Shown here: piece by piece, positions 21,396 through 33,710 of the stretch
Numbering within the stretch: position 1 is the stretch's first letter
Layout: the number at the start of each line of letters is the position of its first letter
NCBI GenBank assembly: GCA_037074765.1
Contig: JBAMDO010000163.1
Coordinates: forward strand, 62,001-126,000
DNA length: 64,000 bases
DNA from: Mansonella perstans
Taxonomy: Eukaryota > Nematoda > Chromadorea > Rhabditida > Onchocercidae
Direction of reading: 5' to 3'
Notes under the pieces: generated by a model
Databases searched by the model: none
Told to the model about the DNA's origin: nothing
Seen by the model: the letters and a program-made list of their open reading frames with translations, nothing else
Made by a program: the position numbers and the translations under genes

Positions 21396-24300
21396 ATGGA
21401 CTCACATGAAGAAAGCAATGATACGCAATCAGAATACGATAAAACAACATCGAAAATGATCGATTCGTCGGATGATGATGGTAGCATAACAGTGCAGAAA
21501 ATTTCTCAAGTTTGCTTCTTTACTCAATTTTAAAATTAACTTTACTAATTTTCAGACTAAAATTTGAAAAGTTTTACAAAATACCTCTACTTTTTCTACT
21601 TCATCATCATTCGTGGTAAATTTTTACTATTTTGATTTAAATAAAAAATAAAATTGAAAAAAAAATTCTTTGCATAAATTAAAAAGCACACACACATATC
21701 ACATACATGTAAAATTAATTAATCTATACAACATTATAAAATTTTTATGCTGAAATTTACATTTTATTCTAATTTAATATTTATTCAGTTAATAATAGTT
21801 CAAATAAAAAAATTTTATATTCTTATTAATTCAATAAATTATTTCAACAGTTTCTTCATTCCAACTTTTTTCGTTCTTATCACTAATGTAAATAGCTTTT
21901 TTAGCTTCTTTCTAACTCAAATGGGCAATTAATTAAATTAAAGTTCTCCGATTGTTTGGACATTTTTGAAAAAAATATTTTAAAAAATAATTTTGTATCA
22001 AAAAAAAATTACAATTTGTCATCACTGGTTTATTTACCTATCAAAATATTTAAATAATATTATCATTTAATATTTAATATTACTGACAAATAAACGAGAG
22101 CAAAAAATTTGATTTCATTATTAATTAATCAAATTGTCTCGGCAAATTCTATTTGATATAAATATTGTTCAGTTTTTTTCTTAACATTTTAGAATGAAAC
22201 ACTTTCAACAATAGCAACTTCTGCAACATCAGAATCGCTTAATTCATCATCACCAGCACAATATTTCATCAATCCTGCTCGTGTAAGTTAATTCGTCATT
22301 TGATTATTTAATTAGTCGTAATTTTTTCCATTTTAAAAATGTCATTATACAGTATTTTGTTTTTTTCAGTTTTAAAACTCATTCGTTAAAATTTACTTAA
22401 TTAATTATTTAATTTTTTTTTTTTTTTTTTAAGCTAACAGCATATCCAGCAATGAATATCAATCCGATTTATTACACTGATCCACAATCGGCTGCATTTA
22501 TTGTTGATAATCGTAACATTGGTAATTATGAAGAAGTTTCCTCGTATTCATCATTTCCATATCCAGTACAATCTTCATTATTTTCCGAAATTCCACATAC
22601 GGAAGCACCATCAAATCATGATAGTTCGTAATTAAATTTCAATGATTAATTTAAAATTAATTAATTGAATCGGAAGATAATGTTATTGATTGACGTATGG
22701 CTAATTTTTTTAATAAAAAAAAGAAATGTTTGTCTTTTCCAAACAATGGTTTTATGTTTAATTAACTTATTGAATTTTTTAAAAACAATATGCTGTTTTA
22801 CTTTTGAATTATTTACATTCTCTTCTATTATCAATTACATCATCTAATTATCCAGTTAATGATTATGCACCTCCATCAGTTCGATCATCAGCACTGCCAA
22901 TTCCTTCTTCCGATGTTACAAACATTAATTTGGCTGAATCAGTTGAATCAACTCAAGAAACAATCACTGTGATGCAAAATGCTACTGCTACTATTACACA
23001 TGGCAACTATTTCAAATATTTCTATTCGAACACTTTTTTTGCCTATAATTTTAGCACATAAGTTTTTTGAAATCATTTGTTTAAATTTCAAAAATATTAC
23101 TTTGTAATTTCTTGAACTTGAAAAAAGTAATTAAATTTAAAAGTTCTATTCGATAATTTATGATAAGAAAGTTAATTAATGGTATTAGAATGAAATAGTA
23201 TAATTAATTTGGCAAACATAACTGTATTTCGTAGGGTGTTACTTTTCTTTACATTATCCAAACAAAATTTCCGCCTATTATTGCTTGAATTTTTATAATT
23301 AAATTTTTTCAAATCAATTATAAAACTCTGATACCTTTAATTCATTATCTGATTTCATTCTATAATTAATTCACCAATTTAATTTTTGTTTAATTGTTAT
23401 TCCTTGTAATTAAATTGTAATTGGGATTGAAAAAAACATCAGAAAATTTTAATTTACAACAAAAGAAGTATTCCCATACTCATGGAATTGAAAACATATA
23501 AAATATGAGTTAAAAAGCAAATATGAATTTAAAATACAAAGAGTAAATATGAATTAAAGTATTTTTGTGCGCGTGTAGGTGTTTTTCTCTGTTTCATTTT
23601 TTTACAGATAAATCAGTGCAAAAGGTGAAAAAACGTGGTCGTAAACGCTTAAATGATAATGCCACCCGTACAACTGAAACGGTAAATTTAACGCCGGAAG
23701 ATTCGATTCCGAAAAAACGTGGAAGAAAGCGTAAGGATGATGGTTATAATGTTGGTAAAGAACAAGAGGTAACATGCAAATTTTAAGAAAAAGAAAAAGA
23801 TTCCCATTTAATTTAAAAAAAATAAAAAAAAAAGCAGGTAAGTTAATATTGGATGATAAAAAGATCAATCAGATTATATCAAAGATACAAATGTTAATTA
23901 TTCCATTTCAATTAGTTACTTACTGAAGCACGGAAAATATAATTACTCCATTTTAATTAATTACTCTATTTATTTATGTAAATTAGAAATTTGAAATTAT
24001 TCAAATGATAAGCAAAACATTTTAGATTTCAATTCGTATTGCCTAGGCTAATTAATTACTCATATGCTATTATCAATTTTTCTACAAGTTATAATTTTGA
24101 AAAAATCTATGTTTCTTTTTGGAAGATAGATTTGCTGTGATTTATAAATAGCCAAAATATTAAATCGGATTTTTTTTTTACTTCTGGTCGTATGCCAATA
24201 TTTTACAATTTAACCCGTGATGTTTATCTGGACACTTTCCATAAAATAATCCTTTTTTCTTCTGTGTCTAGAATTTAACAATAAAAATAAAATCAATAAT

Positions 24301-26425
24301 TCATAACTTTGATCATTATAACGCGAAAGTTATTGATATGTAAGATGAAATGTTAAGCTAAAAATTTATGTAATTTTTCAAAATTTCGCTTATCTCAATG
24401 GAATATATTTAAGATGCCGCACCAGTCGATCAATAATGTCAACGTGGAAGTGAATGTTGATAAAAATCAACGTAATTAAATTTTATCAATTTTAAAAACG
24501 TCAAGTATAATTTTTTTCTTTTTTCTTTTGCAACAATATCACACTGTTCACTTGCTCATTATGTTATAAAATTCAATATTTTTCAATTGCTCTCATCCTA
24601 CTTTTCAGAAAAAAAAAAAAAAAAAAAAAAAAAAACTTCCTACATTTCAGAATTAAAATTGACATACTTATCAAAATTTTTAATTTCATTTAGTTTTATC
24701 ATCTAATTAATTACTTGTAGAAAACGCTGCAGAAAAAAATTCTGAAATTTCAACAAATCAATCATTAAATGCAATTACGGAAGTGAAAAATACTGTTGAG
24801 GAAGAAAAGAAAACAAAAAAGCGTTCTCGTAAGAAAACCCGCGGAGAATCTGATAATGCGGTCAGTTAAAAAATTCACAAAAAAAAAGAAAAATCAATAA
24901 TTTCTACATTTTATCATTATTTAATGTCAAAAGCTTCACATTTGCGAGTCTTATATTTGCAACAAAAAAGTATATGATATTCCCGGTGTGAAATTTTAAT
25001 CCGGTAGATTGGCTTGAACATAAATTTAACAATGAAGCATTAAAACAGTTTTTACAAAAAAAAAAAAAAAAAAAAAAAAACTACAAAATTTTGCTACTAC
25101 AAATTTTATTGAAGCATAAAATTACGCAAATAATTATGATCTTTTTTTTAAATTTTAGAAAATAGCAACAAAAAAGCAATGCATGGAAGAATTGTTGCAG
25201 AAACAAAAAAGTCGTATGGCATTTCCGGTGTGAAATTGCTGTTTAAAACTACAAAATTTTTGTTTGAAATTTTCTGAAAATTTTTGTCTTTAAATGAAAC
25301 TTATTTAATTTTTTTTAAAAACTGACAGCAAAACATATAGGTGGCTATTATATCATGAGCCATTTTTTTCCGGAATAAATTGTTATTTTAGAAAGGTACA
25401 TTTCTAATTCGATATTGTGATTTGGAAACATTGGATTGTGACCAAATTTGGTGTGTGGACAACCATCATATGCTCCTCAAATATCGCCTCTCGTCACATA
25501 TCGAAGGAAAACGTCGCCTCTATTTGAAATCGCAACCTGAACGGGTAAATTTTGTATGGATTAAAATTTAAAAATAGGTGCGCTATGACTTGAATAAAAT
25601 TGAACGAAAAACTGTACTGCGATACCATTCAGTTATATGCAATCTTTTACGCAATTCTAATGTTTAGCTTTTATGATAATTAATTTTTCTGTTTTTTAGT
25701 TCGTTGGTTGGAAATGCGAAGAACCATGGCATTTTCATGAATTAACAGTTCTTGAACGTGATCGTGACAGTAGCAAAGTATTGATACTGTATCCGGATGT
25801 AAAAGAATTAGCAGAATGTCGTGAGAAAGCACGGCGACAGAAACAAATTGAGGAGGAAAAAAAACGAAACTTGGATAATTCGCTTAATTCTGCTAGTACA
25901 AAGCAAAATTTTGGTGATACAGCAGCAAGAACAATGATGCAAAATGATGGCACTGTTATGGTAATACCTAATTCTTTTATGATGCCTTATGATATTTCAA
26001 TAATTAGTTAAAATAAAACAAAAAAATGATAAATGCAAGATAAGATTATCTTGAGAAAGAAGCTATGCTTTCAATTTTTATTATCATTGTATACAGTTTT
26101 TGTGTAAATTAATTAATCATTAGAAATTAGTTTATTAATCAATTGATAAAAAAAAATTTTTCCTCTTAAAATGAAGAAAATTAAAAGAAAAAAATGATAA
26201 GATTAAACAATTAGAAAGATTGAAAATTTTTAGAACGCAGAAGAAGAATGTTTGCAACAACAGCAAAATTTTGAAGTTCAAATGATTGATGAAGCAGCAA
26301 ACGCAATTGAACGTTTTATTCTCATTCCGGAAAATGATTATAGTGAAACGGATGAAGAACGTATGGTAAAAACGGCTACTGTAATTGAGAATTTCAATGA
26401 AGAACATACAGCTGAAAATGAATAA
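21396..26425 (+). CDS. AT-hook nuclear protein with an unrecognised Trp/Cys-rich module
   Basis: Likely chromatin or DNA-binding protein, about 525 residues, family not recognised. Exons: 21396-21509, 22193-22282, 22434-22623, 22856-23002, 23608-23768, 24414-24471, 24721-24860, 25159-25227, 25392-25544, 25700-25960 and 26234-26425. The N-terminal third is acidic, then Ser/Thr/Pro-rich. The fifth exon holds two AT-hooks (KKRGRKRLND and KKRGRKRKDD); the seventh has a weaker basic KKRSRKKTRG. The ninth and tenth exons encode a compact module with RYCDLE, DQIWCVDNHH, FVGWKCEEPWHFHEL and VLILYP. A charged coiled-coil-like helix follows, then an acidic tail. Two junctions are weak: 22623 uses GTTCGT, and 23003 only keeps frame with a GC donor. 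The start may lie one exon upstream, because the frame stays open before the ATG. AATAAA is at 26508. Confidence 0.75.
24955..24998 (+). pseudogene. Decayed partial copy of the 25159-25227 exon
   Basis: This intronic stretch resembles the end of the next exon and its donor: TTGCAACAAAAAAGTATATG against TTGCAGAAACAAAAAAGTCG, and both end in CCCGGTGTGAAATT or TCCGGTGTGAAATT. It lacks an acceptor in the right place and its frame is broken, so it is probably an old tandem exon duplication. Confidence 0.5.
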
Positions 26426-29400
26426 TAACAAATAGTGATATCAAATTTTTTCTTTTCTTTTCTTCTAATTTATTTATTTATTTTTTTAAATATTTTATCG
26501 ATTATTTAATAAATTATTAAATTTTATTTTCTGCTTGCCCTCTTGTTCTTTTTTTCATTGTCCATAATACAGCAAAATAAAAATGAAGTTTTATTATTAT
26601 TTAAAAAGTATTTTAATTTTGAGGCAAAAAAACAAAAAAAAAAATAAGGAATAAAAATTAAAAGTTTTTATTTTCTTCTTAAAAGTGATGTAAAAAAAAA
26701 CTGGTTTCATCCACTTAAAATTCTTTTCTTTTTTACAACAGTAAAATTAAATGAAAAAAAAACATCGAAATATTGATTGCATATAAAATCCAAGAATTCA
26801 TCTCTTCTTATCATACTTGCAATTTAAATCTACGACTGATTTAATCTTGTAATTTCAAATGTAAAATTTTTTTTTGCTGATATCATTATTGATCGATGAA
26901 ATGCAGTAAAATGAAATGCAAGTATTGATTAAGATGTAATTAGAATTGATGACAAATCAGTTTCCTATAAAACGTAAAATGTAAATTCAGTATAAACTTC
27001 AATCGGTGATATGCACTTAAACCAGTTCCTGTCACAAATCTACTAAGTAGTTTTTTGATTGAGTGGTAGTATTTACATTATCCTTTATCCAGAAAAACTT
27101 TCTAGAATTGTGCATCTCGAAAACTACGATATTCTTGGGTTTTCTTTAATTTTTTTGTCCGGTTAGAAAAAAGAGAAAGGAAATGACGACAGGATAAGAA
27201 AATGTTAACTTCCTCTTTTTAAGTTTAACTGAACCTGATACAAGTACAGCCTGAAAATATTTAGATCAACTGGTTTGTTTTCATCACTGAATTTACAATT
27301 TTTTTAAAAATTCATCACTTATAAAGTTACAAAAATCATTACAGAAGTTATTAAGTTATTACAAAGTTATTACAAAACTTCATTATCATCTTGCTCTGAT
27401 TTTTATTCCATTTTCCCGAATTCTTTTTCACACTATTTCACTGCACCTACCGTATCCAATTTATTATGCTTTGTTTTTGATTGATTATTTGTTAAAAGAA
27501 AAAATATTTTATCTTTATGAAAAATATTTCCATATTAATTTAAAATAATTGTTTTTTTTCAACTCATTATTTAACTAATCAATTTCAACATTTTACCTAT
27601 GTCTATGTTATATTAGATAGGGGTACGATATTATAGAAAAGAACAATGTGATATGGCATGAAATGCAATATGATATCGTATGGTATGGGAGGATACGATA
27701 TGATACAATAACACATATTCAGCTAGCTGTTTGATTGTATCATTCAAGTCCTATTAAATTAACTTTTATTAATCGTTAAACTTTTTCTACGAAAAATATC
27801 AAAAAAATATCAAAATTTTGAAATATTTTAGGTAAAATTTAATATAATTGGAAAATTAGGAAGATAACAGAATGAATGAAACTTTTCTTTCCCATCAATT
27901 CGAAAATTTCTAACTGTTTAATCAAATATTTTTATTGCTGAACTTCATTAATACATATAAGTGATAGTAAGAGTAATAATAACATTGCTACAATGTTAAA
28001 TTTATCAAAAAAAAAAATAAATGAATTATTGAAACACTTGACATTTAACTGCCATACTAATATTTTTTTTTAAAAATTTGCAATCATTGAAAAATTACTT
28101 AAATTTCATTGGACAACTTTAAATGAATAATAGCAGGAATAAAAATTAATAATTTCAAGTGTGACCTTTTCTTGTTTTGAAAAAAACCAATTAATTGAAA
28201 ATGAATTTTTAAATTACTTCTGCATTGTTAAAAAGTTGCAGCAAGAAGGATTTTTGTTATTTTATAAAGAATGACAATAGTTAAAAAACTTGTGGGAGAA
28301 AACCAAAATATATGGTAGAATATATGATTATTTTCACAAAAAATAAAATGAAAAATGAATATTTTTTTTCTTTCTTCCAAAACAAAAATTTGAAATAATT
28401 AATCAATCAAAGTCACAATGAAAACCTTATTCAAAATTGACGAAATAATGAAGTTGAAAATTACCAACAAAATGAATGGAAGGTTTGATGGCATTTTTTA
28501 TCTCATTTCCATTTCCATCTGGTAATACCAAAATGAACAACTTCATCTACTTTCGCATTTTAACGAAAATCGAAATGAATAGAAAAAAAAGAAAGACCTC
28601 AAAAAAGAAGAAATCGAATGAAATGACTTTCTTTTATATTTTTTTACATGAAAGACCTTGAATTTTATAAGTTGAAAAATATTAAAATGAAATGAAGCAA
28701 AAAAAAGAGTAATTTATTTTTTTTAAAATATTTTCATTAGCAATTTTACTCTTTTACTCTAAAAAAAAAAACTAACTACAATTTATTGAAATTTCCTTTT
28801 AGCATAATCAAAAAATCTGATAAAATAATTAAAAGGAATTAAAATTTATGCATATGGAATAATTTTTATTTACCACAATGAAACTTCAATTAATAATAAA
28901 TGATATGAAATTTTAATGAATTTTATTTTTTTTTAGATTTTGAATTATCATTTCATAAATATTATTTGTATGAATATTAACAAGTGTTGTTTAATTAATA
29001 CTGATAAAAATGCACATGAAATAAAATTTCATATTTCTTATTTCATTTAAGAAATTTAATTATTGTTTCATAAATGTTAAATTAATTATACAAAAATGTA
29101 TTCAATTTGTTATAATTTTTTAATTAATTTTTTTTTTATAGATTTGTTGGTAAATATTTTATCAAAAAACAAAGAAAATATTTTTTACAGTTTTTTTTTT
29201 TTTTTTTTTAATTTCTAATAATTTGAATTACGTTAGTTACTGTTATTTAATACTTGAAATTACTTTCAATTTAAAATCGTTAATTACTGTGATTTAAATA
29301 TTTGAAATTATCTTTGGTTAAAACTATTCGCACTGATATTTCGTTATGATAATTTTTTTCTCCTAATAAATACTGTAAATAAGTTATCCTATCACTTATC

Positions 29401-29966
29401 AGTAATAAATTATTTATGTTAAATGTTAGTAATACAAAGTGTCGCTTTCTCAAAAACTTATCGAAATAACTTGACCAAAAAAAAAAGTTTGGGCAAAATA
29501 ACATTGGTAAATGCTATTTTAATTATTTTAACAATCATTAATTATTTGTATCAATTTTTAGGAAATATTATAGCAAAATTTTATTTCTTATCAATTAACA
29601 ATTCGTTATTGTTTGCATTTTATATTCCAATACTAATTTACAAAATGCAGAAAAAAAATCAAATTAATTTAGAAAATTCTAATTACAGGTAAATTAAAGG
29701 TAACTTAATGATTGCTAAAAATTTCAAAACTATTCGCAATTCTATCAATTGTTTGTTACTTTTTGGTATTTGTAAATGAAAATTTTGTAAAAAAAAACTA
29801 AATTATCCATCTTTCTTTTTAATACTCAATTTATAATGTGTTTTTTCTTTCTTTCATCATTTTTCCTCTCCACTAATTAATGTTTTATTATAACTTTTTT
29901 TTTCTCCACTATTCTCCTTCTAACTAATATGCCTATTTTTGTTTTAATCTTTATTCAATGTACTCT

Positions 29967-30072
29967 GCCTCCTCTTCTACTCCTTCTCCTTCTTCTCTTA
30001 CTCATTTTCCTTCTCTTCCTCGCTCTACTCCTTCTCCTTCTCCTCTTTCTCCCACTCTTCCTCTCTCTCTTT
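29967..30072. repeat. Polypyrimidine (CTT/CTC) tract
   Basis: About 105 bases that are almost wholly C and T on the plus strand, built from CTTCTCCTT- and CTCTTCC-like units. Long homopurine-homopyrimidine runs can adopt triplex DNA. No gene abuts it. Confidence 0.8.
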
Positions 30073-30496
30073 AATTAATCGCTTCTATTATCATTTCTCA
30101 ATTAATCTTCATCTTTAATTAAACTTTTAAATTGCAATTACCTTTTAATTTTCTTTTTTAATTAAATTGAAATTTGTTGAAAGAATCCAATGAATGTGAA
30201 GAAAATACATTGTGAAATGAAGATAAACAATGTATAATGTGAAGATAGACAAATAACATTCACTTAGTAAGCAGACAAAAAAGGTTGGGAAGAGACAAAA
30301 AAAAAAAAAAAACAGGAAATACGAAAGGGCCCAATTTCCGTTTTTTGCATCAATAAATAGGTCTAAATGAAGAGAAGTAATAGCAACTGAAAGGAGGAGA
30401 AAGAGGAGGAATAAGAAAAGGAATTTGGATGAGCAATCGAAGTACGAAGAGATGAAATTCCTTTCTTTCCACTGATTCTTGTATGTTCTATCCATA

Positions 30497-30792
30497 TTCA
30501 TTGGACTCAATCCATTGAACGAGGAGACAGAATTGTAGATTGAATCCATTGAAGGATGGGACAGAATCGTAGATTGAAGGGACAGAATCATAGATTGAAT
30601 CCATTGAAGGATGGGACAGAATCATAGATTGAAGGGACAGAATCGTAGATTGAATCCATTGAAAGATGGGACAGAATCATAGATTGAAGGGACAGAATCG
30701 TAGATTGAATCTATTGAAAGATGGGACAGAATCGTAGATTGAAGGGATAGAATCGTAAATTGAATCCATTGAAGGATGGAATAGAATTTTAG
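30497..30792. repeat. Minisatellite, 55-bp unit, about five copies
   Basis: Units begin with GAATCCATTGAAGGATGGGA at 30542, 30597, 30652, 30707 and 30762 (the last partial), with a degenerate half-unit before them. The spacing is exactly 55 bases each time. Inside each unit a shorter motif, GGACAGAATCNTAGATTGAA, occurs twice, so the array probably grew from a smaller repeat. Copies differ by only a few bases. The period is not a multiple of three, so a continuous repeat protein is not encoded. Confidence 0.95.
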
Positions 30793-31041
30793 GCTTATGT
30801 ATTGCATCTGTTGTTACATTTCATTTCATCCATTTCTATTTTAGCTTTTTCGCATTCATTACAACATAATTTCGTTCTAATTGTTCTATCTTTTTTATGC
30901 TTATTCCTTAGATTGAATTCTCGAAAAGAGAAAGTTTGTCATTGTCATAGCAAACATAATTCAGTATTCAAATATTTTGAGCTTTTTTTATGGTACTTAT
31001 AAATCAATGAATTAAACTTAATTAATTGTAGAATTATTACA

Positions 31042-31042
<1 letters not shown>

Positions 31043-31077
<35 letters not shown>
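31043..31077. repeat. (TG)n microsatellite
   Basis: Seventeen perfect TG dinucleotides. Confidence 0.98.
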
Positions 31078-31079
<2 letters not shown>

Positions 31080-31776
31080 ACAAATACATCAATTTAATAT
31101 TTTTTCAATCAATTCGTAAGCAAACTTTAATCTAGAACTCGACCTAATATACAAAATATAGCAGAGAAGGAGAGGAAATGAAACACGAATTGCATATACC
31201 TATACATACACAGACATACACACAGACGGACAGACACAAACACAGCCATACACAGAATATTCTGACATTCTAAGTGATAATTCGCAAAAGGGTGCATAAG
31301 TGTAATAAATAGATTGTTGGTAGAATGGTTTCATATCAGATCAGAGGTATGTAATCTTTATAGGTAGTAGTTCATAACTCTTTTAAACTATTCAATGATA
31401 GTTTACAAATTTTTTCATTGATTTTTATAAATTTTCTCGAATAAATCAATAAATCATAAGGATACAATTAAGTAATATAATATGAGATATCGATAAATGG
31501 ATAAATTAAAATGATTAACAAATATTTGTTTACAATTTTGAAATTAGAAATAAGAAATGAAATTTAATCTTTACTGAATAAATTATTAATAAATTAAATA
31601 TAGTTCTAATGAGTCTTTTATTAATAGTTTTCATAGGGATGAAGAAAACAAAGGAGGAATGAAAATCTATTTTAAAACTAGTTAATTAACATTAATTTAC
31701 CTCTTCTATACTTATTCTTTTTGTTTTCATTATTCATTAATAAAATTAACATTTGTGTCTATTTGTACGCTATTAA

Positions 31777-31777
<1 letters not shown>

Positions 31778-31828
<51 letters not shown>
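31778..31828. repeat. (ATT)n microsatellite
   Basis: Seventeen perfect ATT units, followed by a further imperfect TTA/TTG-rich stretch. Confidence 0.98.
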
Positions 31829-32504
31829 GCTATTGTTGTTATTATTTTAATTATCATTATTATTATTAATCATTGATGGTATTTGATGATACAGCGAGTA
31901 GTTATTGACATTGTAATTTGATAACTAATAAATTAGCTCTGTCAATCAGATTATTAAATTTAATGTTTACATATTTTAAGCAGAGATAAATAAAAAATTA
32001 GTAAAGAGATAAAAGTAAGGAAAACTAAACTTTTATTTAGCTATTTGTTAAACAGAACTGTAGTGCTCGAATGAATCAGTGTATGGTTTAATCAAGATCA
32101 ATGATAATGGGTTTAATATCAGATTGCTTATCAAGGGAAAAGGGAAAGGATTCTAAAAAAAAAAAAAATGTTTATGAAAATTGTATGAATGAATTATTTA
32201 TTACCTTTAATCAGTAATCAAGAAATGTTATTGATTATTGATTGGAAATTTCAAAATGATCAATTAAGATTTGATTGTTTTTTTTTCTCTATTCTCATCA
32301 TTTTCTGTTGATAATAAATACAATTATAGTATTTGGAATATTATTATTAATATTTATTTAAATATATATTTAAATATATTAATTCTTTTTTTTTTCTAAT
32401 TTTTTTTTTCTGCATTTTTAATATTTTTTCGTATATATTTTCATTCCTATCAACATTGATCAAAAATAGAACAACTATTTATAGATGTGTACACGTAACA
32501 ACAT

Positions 32505-33020
32505 TATTTAAAGGAAGTGTATCATATATTTATCTATCTATCAGTGTGTGTGTACACACGTATACGTGTGTTACGTGTGATAGTATTGTTAAGTAATGGC
32601 AAAATAAGCAATTTTTCTTTTTACTTTTCATGTTCATTTGATAAAATTCATTCTTTTCATTATTAAAATAGAAATTGTTGTTGTTGTTTAATAAAATTAA
32701 TCATTTACAAAATTTATTTCGATTTATTGAAATCATTTTAATCAATTTCCTTTTTTTCTTTCGACTCTCTCTCATAGCTATTATATCTTTGCATATGTTT
32801 ATGCATGGGTATAGTACGCATATGTATAGTGTACAGTGTATGTAAATGCATAGTAACATTATTAAATAGATGCGTTTTATATGCTGACCTATTAAAGTGT
32901 GTATGTATGCGTAAAATTAGTTAAATGAAGTGTACTATATAATTCATACGTGTAACGTGTAAAATATACACGTATGCGTGTGTTATATGTCATAGTACTG
33001 TTAAGTAAAGGCAAAATTAG
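32505..33020. repeat. Diverged direct repeat pair with a perfect 18-bp palindrome
   Basis: The segment at about 32505-32605 and that at about 32850-33020 share ordered blocks: AACATTATT, AAGTGTA, a TGTG/ACGTAT run, GTGTGTTA and ATAGTANTGTTAAGTAANGG. The first copy contains a perfect 18-base palindrome at 32554-32571, centred on CACGTATACGTG; the second copy's version is imperfect. It could be a cruciform-forming element or a relic of a terminal-inverted-repeat element. No open frame lies inside. Confidence 0.6.
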
Positions 33021-33390
33021 TGAATACTACTTGTGAAATAATTACATCAAAAATGGCTAATATATTTTATTTCTAAATTTAATTATATGCCTATTCACAA
33101 TTTAATAAACTTCTATTTCAAAACATATTTATTTCAATCATTTTTCATTTTTATATTTGTTGCAAAAGTCGAAATAATTTTATATTATAAATTTACATTA
33201 TTATAATTATAAGATAAGTCTATATAATTATTATTTCATAAAATGCAAAATTTTCTAACAAATTTTTGCAATTTAAAACTATTTGCTGGAAATAGCATAT
33301 AAATGTCTAATTTAAAAATGATTCAATTTATTTACTTATTATCATTTTACCTAAAATTGATTGAAAATTATTTACTCTGCAATTGTTATA

Positions 33391-33710
33391 TGACCTTCTG
33401 ACCTCTGACCTCTGACCCCTGACGTGCTTCAATCTGATTGGTTAGAAAAAAATTGTTTTTCTCTTTGCAATCTCTAATTTTGTTGATAAAATGACCTTTG
33501 CTTTCTTAATCGAAGCTATAAATCATCTACTACTAATCTTTCAACCGAATTTCCTCCAGAACATAGCTGCTTATTTTCGGTTGAATGAACAAACTTCTCA
33601 AAACACAATATTCCCTCAGTTACTATGATAGCAATTTCAGTGATAATGCAAATGGAATGAGAACAAAAGGCAAAGGTCAAATGCAATTGTATTATTCATC
33701 CCTTTGACCT
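33391..33710. promoter_or_regulatory. Cluster of nuclear hormone receptor half-sites (TGACCT/AGGTCA)
   Basis: TGACCT occurs at 33391, 33399 and 33406, with a TGACCC variant at 33413 and a partial TGACG at 33420. The spacings are 2, 1 and 1 bases, that is DR2 then DR1 and DR1. TGACCT recurs at 33492 within TGACCTTTG, AGGTCA at 33674 within CAAAGGTCA, and TGACCT at 33705 within TTTGACCTTT. DR1 arrays and CAAAGGTCA-type extended half-sites are classical HNF4/NR2-family targets, and nematodes have many HNF4-derived receptors. The cluster lies about 2 kb upstream of the acyltransferase start; its function is inferred. Confidence 0.5.

Noticed and set aside
30145..30807. Two minus-strand open frames, with a repeated SIYDSVPS pattern
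   Set aside because: The pattern comes from the 55-bp minisatellite; the period breaks frame every unit and no splice or family signal supports a protein.
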